This document shows, piece by piece, positions 26,477 to 35,345 of a stretch of DNA of 64,000 nucleotides. A model generated the notes under the pieces. It saw only the letters and a program-made list of their open reading frames with translations, was not told the origin of the DNA and ran no database searches. The translations under genes and the position numbers were made by a program. The DNA comes from DATFVA01 sp963774455 (GTDB lineage: Bacteria; Bacteroidota; Ignavibacteria; Ignavibacteriales; Ignavibacteriaceae). Position 1 is the first letter of the stretch; each line of letters begins with the position of its first letter. The stretch covers positions 248,001 to 312,000 of the forward strand of contig CAVZFD010000005.1 of the NCBI GenBank assembly GCA_963774455.1. The letters are read 5' to 3'.

Positions 26477-26952
26477 ACACAGACGAATTAAATCCTAAGG
26501 AGACTTTTAAGTATAATATGTCGTTCTATTATCAATCGACTATAATTTATTTCGTAGTGTTTGCACTTTACCTTGTTATTCGGGGAGAGTTTGTTGAGGA
26601 AACTTTTACTTTGATCACGAAAGATCCCATTATATACCTTCTGGGTGCGATTGTGATTATTTCACTGGTAAGTCTTCTTTATAATATCTATAAAAATAAA
26701 TATATGGAGATCAGCGGCGAGGGTATTGCGTTTGTTACCAGGTTCGGTAAAAAGCTAATCCCTCTGGATCAGATCAAAAGAATAAAAATTTCAAGGCAAA
26801 GAGAAAGAGTGCAGAATCATGCATTCAGACTTGTAAGGATAAAATTGAAAAACAGGAGACGTTCCGTAATTATAAGACCCTATGATTATGAGAATGAGGA
26901 CAAAATACTTAGAAAATTTGAACTATTAGAAGCACGGATAGAAGAAGTTTAA
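26473..26952 (+). CDS. PH-like membrane protein embedded between murG and murC
   Basis: 159 residues: a short polar N-terminus, two membrane helices (about 22-40 and 50-70), then a basic cytoplasmic domain with alternating strands (YMEISGEGIAFVTRFGKKL, LIPLDQIKRIKIS, FRLVRIKLKNRRRS). The pattern resembles bacterial PH-domain membrane proteins, but the match is by eye only. It overlaps murG by four bases and murC by one, so it is translated as part of the division cluster. That position is not part of the textbook dcw order. A role in septal wall synthesis or divisome membrane organisation is inferred from position only. Confidence 0.65.
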   Translation: MNTDELNPKETFKYNMSFYYQSTIIYFVVFALYLVIRGEFVEETFTLITKDPIIYLLGAIVIISLVSLLYNIYKNKYMEISGEGIAFVTRFGKKLIPLDQIKRIKISRQRERVQNHAFRLVRIKLKNRRRSVIIRPYDYENEDKILRKFELLEARIEEV

Positions 26953-28322
26953 TGTTTAAGAATATTCACAGAGTACATTTTGTAGGTATCGGCGGCATCG
27001 GAATGAGCGGTCTTGCCGAGATCCTTCTCAGTCAGGGTTTTGAAGTTTCCGGATCAGACAGGGCGCTTACGGAAATTACGGATCACCTGTCAAAACTTGG
27101 AATTACAATTTATGAAGGTCATTTTCCTGAAAACCTTAAGGATGTAGATGTGCTTGTATACTCATCTGCCGTAACTATCGATAATCCTGAGGTAAAGGCT
27201 GCAGTTGAAAGAAAGATTCCGGTTATAAAGCGTGCAGAGATGCTGGCGGAATCGATGAGAATGAAATACGGGATAGGTATTGCCGGTACTCATGGTAAGA
27301 CAACAACCACATCTATGGTTGGATTGACTTTAACCGAAGGCAACATAGATCCCACTATCATCGTTGGCGGAAAACTCAGCGGCCTGGGAGGTACAAACGC
27401 ACGCCTGGGACACGGCGAATTTATTGTTGTTGAAGCTGATGAATTCGACAGGACATTTCTAAAACTTACCCCGACGATCGCAGCGCTGACTACATTAGAA
27501 AGTGAACATCTTGATACTTATAAGGATTTAGTCGATATCCAGGCTGCCTTTACTGAGTTTGCCAATAAAGTTCCTTTTTACGGCTTTGTTATTCTATGCC
27601 TGGACGAGCCAGGCTTACAGGATATCATTCCTTCAATCAATAAGAAAATTATCACTTATGGATTAACGCCCCAGGCGGATGTACGTGCATTGGATATAGT
27701 ACATAAACAATTTTCAAGCGAATTTACCGTTAAGTACAGGGATAAAGAGCTTGGACGAATAAAGCTCAGCATTCCCGGAGTTCATAACGTTAAGAATGCA
27801 CTAGTTGCAGTAATAATTGCAAAAGAACTGGAGATAGAATTCCCGGTAATTAAAAAGGCCCTGGAATCTTTCTCCGGTGTTTACAGAAGATTTGAAATTA
27901 AATATAACAAGGAAATTCTTGTCGTGGACGATTATGCTCACCATCCGACGGAAACAAGTGCAACGCTTTCCGGGGTGAGGGCCGGATGGGACAGGAGATT
28001 GATAGCCGTTTTTCAGCCCCATCTTTATTCAAGAACAAGGGATTTCTACCAGGAATTCGGAAGGAGTTTTCTTAATTCAGATATCTTCATTTGTACTGAT
28101 GTCTATCCTGCCCGTGAAGAACCGATTAACGGTGTCTCCGGGGCACTTATTGCGGACGCCGCGAAAAAATTCGGACATAAAAATGTAATGTATATCCCTG
28201 ATAAAAAAAACATTCCTTCAGTATTAAATGAACTGAAACAGGACAATGATATAATTATAACGATGGGTGCGGGAGATATCTGGAAATTCGGTGAAGAGTT
28301 TATAAGGATGATAAAGAATTGA
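26952..28322 (+). CDS. murC: UDP-MurNAc:L-alanine ligase MurC
   Basis: 456 residues. MurC starts the stem peptide by adding L-alanine to UDP-MurNAc. Seen: N-terminal GIGGIGMSGLAEIL, SGSDRA, the ATP loop GTHGKTTTTSMV at about residue 113, EADEFDRTFL, and the late DDYAHHPTE motif. Start ATG 26952 overlaps the preceding stop by one base, and its stop overlaps ftsQ by four. murB, which often lies next to murC, is not present here. Confidence 0.96.
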   Translation: MFKNIHRVHFVGIGGIGMSGLAEILLSQGFEVSGSDRALTEITDHLSKLGITIYEGHFPENLKDVDVLVYSSAVTIDNPEVKAAVERKIPVIKRAEMLAESMRMKYGIGIAGTHGKTTTTSMVGLTLTEGNIDPTIIVGGKLSGLGGTNARLGHGEFIVVEADEFDRTFLKLTPTIAALTTLESEHLDTYKDLVDIQAAFTEFANKVPFYGFVILCLDEPGLQDIIPSINKKIITYGLTPQADVRALDIVHKQFSSEFTVKYRDKELGRIKLSIPGVHNVKNALVAVIIAKELEIEFPVIKKALESFSGVYRRFEIKYNKEILVVDDYAHHPTETSATLSGVRAGWDRRLIAVFQPHLYSRTRDFYQEFGRSFLNSDIFICTDVYPAREEPINGVSGALIADAAKKFGHKNVMYIPDKKNIPSVLNELKQDNDIIITMGAGDIWKFGEEFIRMIKN

Positions 28323-29092
28323 GTTCAGAAACCAGGAATAAAATATTAGGACTACTGCTGTTCGTTATTCTGACGGCCTGGATCCTTTATCTCTCTTTCT
28401 CTGTGCAGAGGCCGGAGCTGGAGGAACAGATAAGGTCAATTACCATGACAGGCAACAACCTCCTTAATGAAAATGATTACCTGGCTTATGCTAAACTAAA
28501 CGGGAATGAAATATCAAAGGATGTTACCCTTCCAATTATAAAGTCGCGGCTTGAAAAGCATCCTTATATAAAAAGAGCTGATGTAGAATTCAGCGGGGAT
28601 AATGAAGTTCACATCAATCTAACTGAGAAAAAAATTAAGGCTGTACTCGTGAGCGATAACGAGTTGTTCCTTGCGACCAGTAATTTTGAGATACTGCCCT
28701 TTCTTTTGAATACAAAAATATCGAATATGCCTGTTGTTACGAATCTCAACAGCGATATTATGTTAAAGAAAAATGAAGTACTAAAGACCCCGGGACTGGT
28801 TGAGGCATTTAAGATAATGGATGCCGCTGATTTGACGGGCGGAGAGCTTTCAAAAACTCTGTCGGAAATAAATCTCAGGAACGGTGGAGATATCATCCTG
28901 TTGTTTTCAGGAATAAAACCCCCGGTAATTTTCGGTAAAGGCAATACGGCAGAAAAACTATACACGTTTGATCAATTGGTAAATAAAGATAACGCTGATA
29001 AAGCAATGGTTTTGAACAGCTCTTATGTTGACCTGAGATTTAGCAATGAAATTTTTCTCGGTAATTATGATAAAACGGATTTAACTGAATGA
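28319..29092 (+). CDS. ftsQ: Cell division protein FtsQ
   Basis: 257 residues from TTG 28319, the start that overlaps the murC stop. One membrane helix (about 9-29) is followed by a POTRA-like domain with ITMTGNNLLNENDYL and the strand pair HPYIKRADVEFSGDNEVHINLTEKK, then the FtsQ/DivIB beta domain. FtsQ bridges early and late divisome proteins in the periplasm. Weak sequence conservation is normal; position before ftsA supports the call. Overlaps ftsA by four bases. Confidence 0.88.
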   Translation: MSSETRNKILGLLLFVILTAWILYLSFSVQRPELEEQIRSITMTGNNLLNENDYLAYAKLNGNEISKDVTLPIIKSRLEKHPYIKRADVEFSGDNEVHINLTEKKIKAVLVSDNELFLATSNFEILPFLLNTKISNMPVVTNLNSDIMLKKNEVLKTPGLVEAFKIMDAADLTGGELSKTLSEINLRNGGDIILLFSGIKPPVIFGKGNTAEKLYTFDQLVNKDNADKAMVLNSSYVDLRFSNEIFLGNYDKTDLTE

Positions 29093-30336
29093 GAAAAGAA
29101 ATTATAGCGGGACTCGATTTAGGAACCACTAAGGTCTGTGCGGTAATAGCAGAAAAGCTGGATGAAAACAAGTTTGATATCCTTGGTTTTGGCGTTGCAC
29201 CGTCTGAAGGACTGCATAAAGGACTGGTTGCAAATATAGGAAAAACGGCTGAAGCAATAAGAAGTGCAGTTTCGATCGCATCTAACAGGGCAGGGTTTGA
29301 AGTCACCCACGTTAATGTAGGTGTAGCGGGTGAACACATCACTAGTATGAGGCACAGGAATTATGTTACCATCAGCGGTGAGGACAGAGAAATTACCAAA
29401 GCTGACCTGGAAAGACTTGAAAATGATGTTCGTACAATACACATACCATCAGACCGTCAGATACTGCATATTATTCCGGAGGAATTTTCGATAGATCATC
29501 AGCCCGGGATAGAGAATCCTATCGGTATGTCAGGTTCACGGTTAGAAGCCACGAATCACATCGTGCTTGCTTCAATCCCGGCCATACAAAACATAAGGAA
29601 ATCGGTAGAGCGTGCAGGACTGCATGTTCAGGATTACATTCTGCAGCCCATCGCATCGAGTACCTCTGTGCTGGAGGAAAGTGAGAGGGATTTAGGCGTA
29701 GCCTTGATCGATATCGGCGGCGGAACAACTGATATTGCAATCTATCATAATAAAGCAATCAAACATACAAAAGTAATTGGTGTAGCAGGGAATCAGGTTA
29801 CTAATGATATAAGAGAATCGCTTGGAGTTATAAGTGAAGAAGCTGAGAAGCTTAAAAAGGATTTCGGATACGCCACTGAAAATGCAATTATTAAAGATGA
29901 AGATATTCTTATTAAAGGCGTTGGTGCAAGGGGCAATACAAAAATTCCGATAAGTCTGCTTACACAGATTATCAGTCTCAGGATGAGGGAATTATTTATC
30001 CTGGTTGATAACGAAATAAGGAGTGCAGGTTTCAAGAACAAAATAAAGGCCGGTATCGTGTTAACCGGAGGCGGATCTCTACTAAAGGGATGTTCGGAAC
30101 TTGCAGAAGAAGTATTCGGACTTCCTACCAGGATGGGTGTTCCGCAGGAATTGGGAGCAGGACTTTCTAACGAGATCGAAAGTCCTGAATTCGCCACCGT
30201 TGCAGGTTTAATCCGGGGCATTCCCGGAGGAAAATCAAGTGAGTACCAGGGATTAATCAGAGCAAGGAAGCAAAAGAACAAAAATAAAATATCCCTGATA
30301 GTAAAAAGAGTTCAGCAGTTTTTTGATGAATTATAA
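29089..30336 (+). CDS. ftsA: Cell division protein FtsA
   Basis: 415 residues, actin-like ATPase that tethers FtsZ to the membrane. Phosphate 1 loop GLDLGTTKVCAVIA at the start, phosphate 2 loop ALIDIGGGTTDIAIYH and the adenosine motif VLTGGGSLLKGC are visible. The SHS2-type 1C domain lies between the first two. The C-terminus ISLIVKRVQQFFDEL is a classic amphipathic membrane-targeting helix. It overlaps ftsQ by four bases and precedes ftsZ by 20. Confidence 0.96.
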   Translation: MRKEIIAGLDLGTTKVCAVIAEKLDENKFDILGFGVAPSEGLHKGLVANIGKTAEAIRSAVSIASNRAGFEVTHVNVGVAGEHITSMRHRNYVTISGEDREITKADLERLENDVRTIHIPSDRQILHIIPEEFSIDHQPGIENPIGMSGSRLEATNHIVLASIPAIQNIRKSVERAGLHVQDYILQPIASSTSVLEESERDLGVALIDIGGGTTDIAIYHNKAIKHTKVIGVAGNQVTNDIRESLGVISEEAEKLKKDFGYATENAIIKDEDILIKGVGARGNTKIPISLLTQIISLRMRELFILVDNEIRSAGFKNKIKAGIVLTGGGSLLKGCSELAEEVFGLPTRMGVPQELGAGLSNEIESPEFATVAGLIRGIPGGKSSEYQGLIRARKQKNKNKISLIVKRVQQFFDEL

Positions 30337-30356
30337 ATTCTTTATAGGAGGAAACT

Positions 30357-31640
30357 ATGTCGCGATTTGCAACTATTGACAGAAGCAAGCCAATGTCAGC
30401 TATTTTGAAAGTGGTCGGAGTTGGCGGCGGCGGCTGCAACGCTATCGAAAGCATGATCGCACGCGGGCTGAGTGGAGTGGAATATGTCGCTGTTAATACG
30501 GACGCCCAGGTATTAAACAGCAGCAGTGCTACTCACAAGATCCAGTGCGGTTCAAGTATTACGAGAGGACTTGGTGCCGGAGCTGATCCTAACGTCGGAA
30601 GGAAGTCATTGGAAGAGGACAGGGAAAAGTTATCCGAAGTGCTTGCAGGCAGCGATATGGTTTTTGTTACTGCAGGAATGGGCGGCGGAACAGGAACAGG
30701 CGGAGCCCCGGTAGTTGCCTCGATCGCCAAGAGCATCGGCGCGCTTGTTGTCGGTATTATTACAAAGCCTTTCCGCTGGGAAGGGAAGAAGCGTATGCTC
30801 AATGCTGAACAGGGAATCCAGGATCTGAAAAATCATGTTGATAGTCTCATAGTAATTCCCAACGAAAGACTGCTGAATATATTGGACAAAGGAGTTAATG
30901 CTTTTGCTGCTTTTGATAAACCAAATGAAGTATTATACGAAGCAACAAGAGGAATTGCAGACATCATCACAGTTGAAGGATTGATTAACGTCGACTTTGC
31001 GGATGTAAGATCTGTAATGAACCAGAGCGGGGATGCCCTGATGGGATGCGGAATTGCAAGCGGCGAGAACCGTGCAATTGAGGCTGCTCAGAAAGCCATT
31101 TCAAGTCCGCTCCTCGAAGGTGTAAACATCAAAGGTGCAAAGAGCGTACTACTGAACGTAACAGGTTCAAGCAACCTTACAATGCAGGAAATAAACGACG
31201 GCAATAACGTTATTTTCGAAGCTGCAGGTGAGGAAGCAAACGTAATCTTCGGCTGTGTACAGAAAGAAGATATGAATGATTACGTATCATACACAGTTAT
31301 CGCCACCGGGTTCGATTCGGCGCACCAGGTGCATGCTAAGAAATCATTTTCAATTGCTCCCCCAAAAAAGAAGGAAGAAGAGACCTTCCGTGGAGGATTT
31401 AATTTCCTTGAATCGAATGATGATGTAGATAAAGAGGACCTTGAAATTCCCACCATCTACCGTGTTAAAAGTCCTAAATCAAATATTGAAGAAAAAGCAG
31501 AGGAAGAAACACCTAGAAGCGGATTCGAGTTTGATGCATCACGCTACAGCTGGTCTAAAGAAAAAGCCAAAAAGAGAGAAGAGAAAGAAAACGATGATGA
31601 TGAAGACAGTTCTTCATTCTTACGTATGATAATGGATTGA
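30357..31640 (+). CDS. ftsZ: Cell division GTPase FtsZ
   Basis: 427 residues. The GTP-binding parts GGGGCNAIESM and GMGGGTGTGGAPV, and the T7 loop NVDFADVRSVM, are intact. After the globular domain (to about residue 325) comes a long charged linker rich in Glu and Lys, and a short C-terminal peptide ending SSSFLRMIMD that would bind FtsA. It has its own strong ribosome-binding site AGGAGG, as expected for the most abundant product of the cluster. Last gene of the dcw block. Confidence 0.98.
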   Translation: MSRFATIDRSKPMSAILKVVGVGGGGCNAIESMIARGLSGVEYVAVNTDAQVLNSSSATHKIQCGSSITRGLGAGADPNVGRKSLEEDREKLSEVLAGSDMVFVTAGMGGGTGTGGAPVVASIAKSIGALVVGIITKPFRWEGKKRMLNAEQGIQDLKNHVDSLIVIPNERLLNILDKGVNAFAAFDKPNEVLYEATRGIADIITVEGLINVDFADVRSVMNQSGDALMGCGIASGENRAIEAAQKAISSPLLEGVNIKGAKSVLLNVTGSSNLTMQEINDGNNVIFEAAGEEANVIFGCVQKEDMNDYVSYTVIATGFDSAHQVHAKKSFSIAPPKKKEEETFRGGFNFLESNDDVDKEDLEIPTIYRVKSPKSNIEEKAEEETPRSGFEFDASRYSWSKEKAKKREEKENDDDEDSSSFLRMIMD

Positions 31641-31683
31641 TTTTGCGGAATCTGTTGTAACAGAGGAAATCGTAAGGTCCGGG

Positions 31684-31899
31684 TTACTCGTCGAGGGGAC
31701 GACTCTCGGCAAATGCATTATTTTCGATATCCTTTGTGATTATGATCCTGTTCGGCCTGCAGCAGATTCTGCAATCCTCTACAAAGTCCTGCTTGCCTTC
31801 CACCGTCAAATCCACCCAAACGCTGTTTTTAACTCCGCAGTACTGGCACGTCCACACAAAGTCGTCGTCAGTCTGATACGATTCGGGTTCTTCTTCCAT
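31684..31899 (-). CDS. CPXCG-type cysteine-rich small protein
   Basis: 71 residues. An N-terminal acidic stretch precedes WTCQYCG and the second pair EDCRICCRPN, giving two Cys pairs for one zinc ion. The VDLTVEGKQDFVEDC segment matches the CPXCG cysteine-rich family, where the first motif is usually CPYCG. The molecular role of the family is not known. It lies convergent to ftsZ, on the minus strand. No signal peptide, so cytoplasmic. Confidence 0.85.
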   Translation of the reverse strand: MEEEPESYQTDDDFVWTCQYCGVKNSVWVDLTVEGKQDFVEDCRICCRPNRIIITKDIENNAFAESRPLDE

Positions 31900-32016
31900 A
31901 ACTCACCTGAAAACATAATTTATTAAGCTCACTATATTGTAATTCTTTCATCCTTTAGAGTCAAATAGCAAAATATCTTTGTGTCCAATTTGTAGATGAT
32001 CCTCAGTACCTTTGTT

Positions 32017-32045
32017 GTCATTCTGAATTCATTTCAGAATCTCTT
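32017..32045. repeat. CATTCTGAA/TTTCAGAAT intergenic element
   Basis: The phrase gtcattctgaattcatttca followed by gaatctctt contains the inverted arms ATTCTGAA and TTTCAGAAT with a short spacer. It resembles a repeat phrase common in intergenic DNA of Bacteroidota relatives (from memory, not checked). It lies about 70 bases before the truncated DnaE2-like gene. Confidence 0.4.
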
Positions 32046-32094
32046 GTAACCACAATCATTCCCACTTGCTTTTTAACTTCCGGTAATTTATATA

Positions 32095-32114
32095 TAGTGC
32101 TCAAATGTGCACTA
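32095..32114. promoter_or_regulatory. Palindrome TAGTGC-N8-GCACTA before the DnaE2-like gene
   Basis: TAGTGC and GCACTA are perfect inverted arms separated by eight bases, ending five bases before the ATG at 32119. The geometry is that of a dimeric repressor site, and the position would let a bound protein block translation or transcription start. DnaE2 genes are often SOS-controlled, but the local LexA consensus is unknown. Confidence 0.35.
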
Positions 32115-32118
32115 GATT

Positions 32119-33801
32119 ATGCCCATAAATAATGCAAATACGGTCGATTTTCTAACTTACCAGGTTCCACCCGAATGGCGGGAAGGGGTAAGACTGCACT
32201 CGCTTTTACCCCCTATACCCAAAAATACCCGTAATATCCGCTTCGATATATTTGATTTTGAGATGCTCTTTAACGATGAGAAGACGAAGGAACTTCTGCG
32301 GAAGGGACAAACAATAGGGTGTTTCTATATAGAATCGCCGGGAATGCGTTCACTTCTGAGGCGGCTGGACGTTGAGACCTTTGAGATGCTCACGGCGGCA
32401 AGTTCTGTCATTCGTCCCGGCGTAGCCGAAAGCGGAATGATGCAGGAATTCCTTGTCCGTCACAAAGATCCGTCGCGCCGGAAATACCTTGTGCCCGAAA
32501 TGGAAGCACACCTTGGCGAAACCTACGGGGTAATGATTTACCAGGAGGATGTAATTAAGATTGCGCATCATATCGCGGGCCTGACGCTGGAAGAAGCCGA
32601 CCTTCTGAGGAGGGCGATGAGCGGGAAGATGCGTTCGCACGAAGCAATGAAGGAGATAACGGATAAGTTTTTTGTCTCCTGCCTCGCAAAGGGACACAGT
32701 GAAGAAACCGCAAAAGAATTATGGCGGCAGATAGAATCATTTGCGGGGTATTCTTTCTGCAAAGCGCACAGTGCCTCCTTCGCGCTGCTCTCTTTCCAGG
32801 TTGCTTATCTCAAGGCGCACTACCCGGCGGAGTTTATGGCTAATGTGCTTAATAACGGGGGAGGATATTATTCATCGTCTGTTTATATATGGGAAGCAAA
32901 AAGGATGGGACTGACAATAGAACTTCCTTCAATCAACCACAGCGGCAATGAATATATCGGCAGGGGAAAAACCATACGCATAGGGTTGATGGCGGTAAAG
33001 AATTTATCATACACCTCAATTGAAAAGATTGTTGAAGAAAGGAAAAATAACGGAAGGTATGTTTCACTTGCCGATTTTCTTGTGAGAACGCGAGTAGGAT
33101 ATGAGGAAACGGCTACTTTAATTAAATGCGGGGCAATGGGATGTTTCAGGCAGACGCGTCCCGAGCTGCTTCGTCTTCTCGACATTTATATTCACCGCAA
33201 AAGACTTCTGGATCACACAGCCAATGATCTTTTTATGAATGAAACCTACGCTTTGGAAGAAGAAGTCAGGACGAACATCAACTTCAGCGCGGCCGAAATG
33301 TGCCGCACCGAGTATGAGACATTCAATTATATGGTAACCCGTCATCCCCTTTATTTTTATAAAGAATGGATAAACGATCCTTCAATTATAAAGGCAAAGG
33401 ATAAAGATAAATACCGGGGCCGGAAAGTAAAGATGATAGGCTGGTATATGACCTCCAAGAGAATAAGGACGAAGAAGGGGGACATAATGAAGTTCCTTTC
33501 ACTTGAAGATACGACGGGAACATTTGAGGCAGTAATATTTCCCAATGTGTACTACCGCTGTGCGGAGCTTACGATGTCGATGGGTCCTTACCTTATTGAA
33601 GGGATAATTGACAGCGAAGATTCTAATAATATTATAGTTGATAACCTTAAAGTACTTTCATCCGCAGCCATCAGAGAAAGCATACAGAAAGACAGCGTTG
33701 ACCACAACTACTACGGGGATGAAGAAAAAGTTACAGAAGAAGACTTCCGCCTCGTCAGTTCGCTCGGCAAGGAAAAACTCAGGCAAGCCTACGCCGGTTA
33801 G
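32119..33801 (+). CDS. DnaE2-like DNA polymerase III alpha, C-terminal part only
   Basis: 560 residues matching the second half of error-prone DnaE2-type polymerases. From about residue 60: TIGCFYIESPGMRSLLRRL, ASSVIRPGVAESGMM, GETYGVMIYQEDVIKIAHH, EEADLLRRAMSGK and AHSASFALLSFQVAYLKAHYPAEF, followed by the helix-hairpin-helix zone and an OB fold (KVKMIGWYMTSKRI onward). Full-length enzymes have about 1000-1050 residues. Missing are the PHP domain and the palm segment with all three catalytic aspartates, so it cannot polymerise alone. The first 55 residues match nothing I know. It may be a truncated remnant or a stand-alone accessory module. No ImuA/ImuB genes are adjacent. Confidence 0.8.
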   Translation: MPINNANTVDFLTYQVPPEWREGVRLHSLLPPIPKNTRNIRFDIFDFEMLFNDEKTKELLRKGQTIGCFYIESPGMRSLLRRLDVETFEMLTAASSVIRPGVAESGMMQEFLVRHKDPSRRKYLVPEMEAHLGETYGVMIYQEDVIKIAHHIAGLTLEEADLLRRAMSGKMRSHEAMKEITDKFFVSCLAKGHSEETAKELWRQIESFAGYSFCKAHSASFALLSFQVAYLKAHYPAEFMANVLNNGGGYYSSSVYIWEAKRMGLTIELPSINHSGNEYIGRGKTIRIGLMAVKNLSYTSIEKIVEERKNNGRYVSLADFLVRTRVGYEETATLIKCGAMGCFRQTRPELLRLLDIYIHRKRLLDHTANDLFMNETYALEEEVRTNINFSAAEMCRTEYETFNYMVTRHPLYFYKEWINDPSIIKAKDKDKYRGRKVKMIGWYMTSKRIRTKKGDIMKFLSLEDTTGTFEAVIFPNVYYRCAELTMSMGPYLIEGIIDSEDSNNIIVDNLKVLSSAAIRESIQKDSVDHNYYGDEEKVTEEDFRLVSSLGKEKLRQAYAG

Positions 33802-33840
33802 CCTAACTTTTTACTTTTGCCTTTTTACTTTTTCCTTGCC
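33802..33840 (-). repeat. Polypurine tract (minus strand) between convergent genes
   Basis: On the minus strand the region reads as AAGG, AAAAAG and TAAAAAGG units. The exact 18-mer at 33820-33837 equals the one at 2293-2310. It fills the whole gap between the DnaE2-like gene and yajQ, so it may act as an end region for both. Confidence 0.65.
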
Positions 33841-33843
33841 CCG

Positions 33844-34341
33844 CTATTTCATATTCACAAACTGCGTGGGGAAATCGAGATCGGCATCCTTCACCATCTG
33901 GATAACCGCCTGCAGATCATCTATTTTAGGTGCCTGAATCCTTACTTGTTCATCCTGGATCTGGGCACTAACCTTCAGCTTCGAGTCCTTAATCATTTTA
34001 GTGATCTTTTTAGCGTTATCCTTGGAAATACCGCTTTGAAGATCGATTATCTGTTTCAGCCTTCCGCTGGCTGCAGGTTCGGGTTCATTCAGCTTGAGGG
34101 CTTTAATTGAAATCCCTCTGCGGATGAACTTTGTCTGCAAAATATCGATGCTGGATTTTAGGGAATAATCATCTTTTGTATTGATGGAAATCTGTTTGTC
34201 CTTTTTGTTGATTTCCATCGTAGTATTCGAATCCTTCAGATCATATCTCTGGTGAATTTCCTTCAATGCCTGGTTGACAGCGTTATCTGCTTCCTGCAGA
34301 TCAACTTCAGATACTATATCAAAGGTATGGTTTTGTGCCAT
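33844..34341 (-). CDS. yajQ: YajQ family nucleotide-binding protein
   Basis: 165 residues, the standard length. YajQ proteins have two ferredoxin-like folds and bind c-di-GMP in some bacteria, acting as transcription co-factors; RNA binding has also been reported. Seen: the N-terminal HTFDIVSEVDLQEADNAV, the QRYDLKDS motif, the FIRRGISIKAL strand and the C-terminal DLDFPTQFVNMK. All match the family well. Single gene, convergent with the DnaE2-like gene. Binding of c-di-GMP here is inference. Confidence 0.95.
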   Translation of the reverse strand: MAQNHTFDIVSEVDLQEADNAVNQALKEIHQRYDLKDSNTTMEINKKDKQISINTKDDYSLKSSIDILQTKFIRRGISIKALKLNEPEPAASGRLKQIIDLQSGISKDNAKKITKMIKDSKLKVSAQIQDEQVRIQAPKIDDLQAVIQMVKDADLDFPTQFVNMK

Positions 34342-34604
34342 TTATATATCCTCACTTTGCTTAATATTAAGGACAAATTTAATGAACAGGGAGTAGAATT
34401 TAAAATTGTGTGATGCGGTAATAAGACCATCTGTGGACAGGTATAAAGTATTCCAGCCAGTTTAATTGATGTTCATTTTACAGATGTCGATCAGCATTAT
34501 GTAATAATTTCATTAAATACAGGGGTAATATTGAAATTCTAAGCATAATAATAAGATTCCGATGGCATTGATATTGTTTAATATGATTAAAATTTATAAG
34601 AATT

Positions 34605-35123
34605 ATGAAAAAACTATTAACTGCAGCCCTGCTTATAATTACTACTTCATTTATCTTAATCTCCTGCGAAACATATGAGTCCAAAAACACATATCGATGG
34701 GGGGAAGACGGATTAATATATAATTCCCACAATAATAAACTATTTACCGGAACCGTTCATGATACCGCAGACGTAATAATAGAATTTCAGGTCGTTGATG
34801 GAAAAAAGAACGGAACATTTAGAACATATTATCCAGATGGTCAAATTGAAAAAACGGGAAATGTCGTGAACAATGAGAATATGGGAACCTGGAAATACTA
34901 TTATCCAAATGGGCAAATCGAAAGTGAAGGAAGTTTCGAAAATAACAAACCTGACGGTAAATGGATTTCTTATTACCCGGGTGGGAATGTTGAAAGCGAA
35001 GGTAAATACAGAAGTGGAAAACTGGATGGAACCTGGACATATTATGATGAGAGGGGAGAGATCATAAATCAAGTTATTTACCAGGACGGAACCTTTGTAG
35101 GACTTCAGAAAAGGTTTGTATAA
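34605..35123 (+). CDS. YwqK-type repeat lipoprotein
   Basis: 172 residues with a lipoprotein signal, lipobox LISC (Cys21). From about residue 65 it contains four repeats of about 23 residues of the form NGTFRTYYPDGQIEKTGN, WKYYYPNGQIESEGSF, WISYYPGGNVESEGKY and WTYYDERGEI. These MORN-like repeats define the YwqK family, often annotated as antitoxin of a toxin-antitoxin system. No toxin gene is adjacent and the protein is exported, so that label is doubtful here. Surface or periplasmic structural role possible. Confidence 0.8.
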   Translation: MKKLLTAALLIITTSFILISCETYESKNTYRWGEDGLIYNSHNNKLFTGTVHDTADVIIEFQVVDGKKNGTFRTYYPDGQIEKTGNVVNNENMGTWKYYYPNGQIESEGSFENNKPDGKWISYYPGGNVESEGKYRSGKLDGTWTYYDERGEIINQVIYQDGTFVGLQKRFV

Positions 35124-35302
35124 AGCATTGCTTTAATTGGTTAAAAAAATGGCTGTAAATTGCAGCCGTATTTAAGTCCCCATAAATTGATTTTTACAGG
35201 TCTTGAATTAATAACAAACACTAATGACTGATCTTCTGACCTACTTATGAGGAATAGGCAGGGTTTTTTATTTTAATGGTATTTTTTCTCACCTTCTCTA
35301 TT

Positions 35303-35334
35303 TTTGGAAATTGGGTATAAAGCGGTTATTTTTG
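35303..35334 (+). promoter_or_regulatory. Probable promoter of tRNA-Pro
   Basis: TATTTTTG at 35327-35334 fits the Bacteroidota -7 box TAnnTTTG, with TTTG at 35303-35306 twenty bases upstream as the -33 element. Another TATTTTTG lies at 35299-35306. Distance to the tRNA 5' end is 11 bases, short but acceptable for a tRNA transcript. Confidence 0.45.
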
Positions 35335-35345
35335 AGGTCTTGATT

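Noticed and set aside
34342..34604. Small gene or RNA between yajQ and the YwqK-type gene
   Set aside because: The 263 bases are AT-rich without ribosome-binding site, stable hairpin or repeat; probably only two divergent promoters.
34605..35123. Antitoxin of a toxin-antitoxin system
   Set aside because: The YwqK label is common, but this protein is a lipoprotein and no toxin gene is adjacent.
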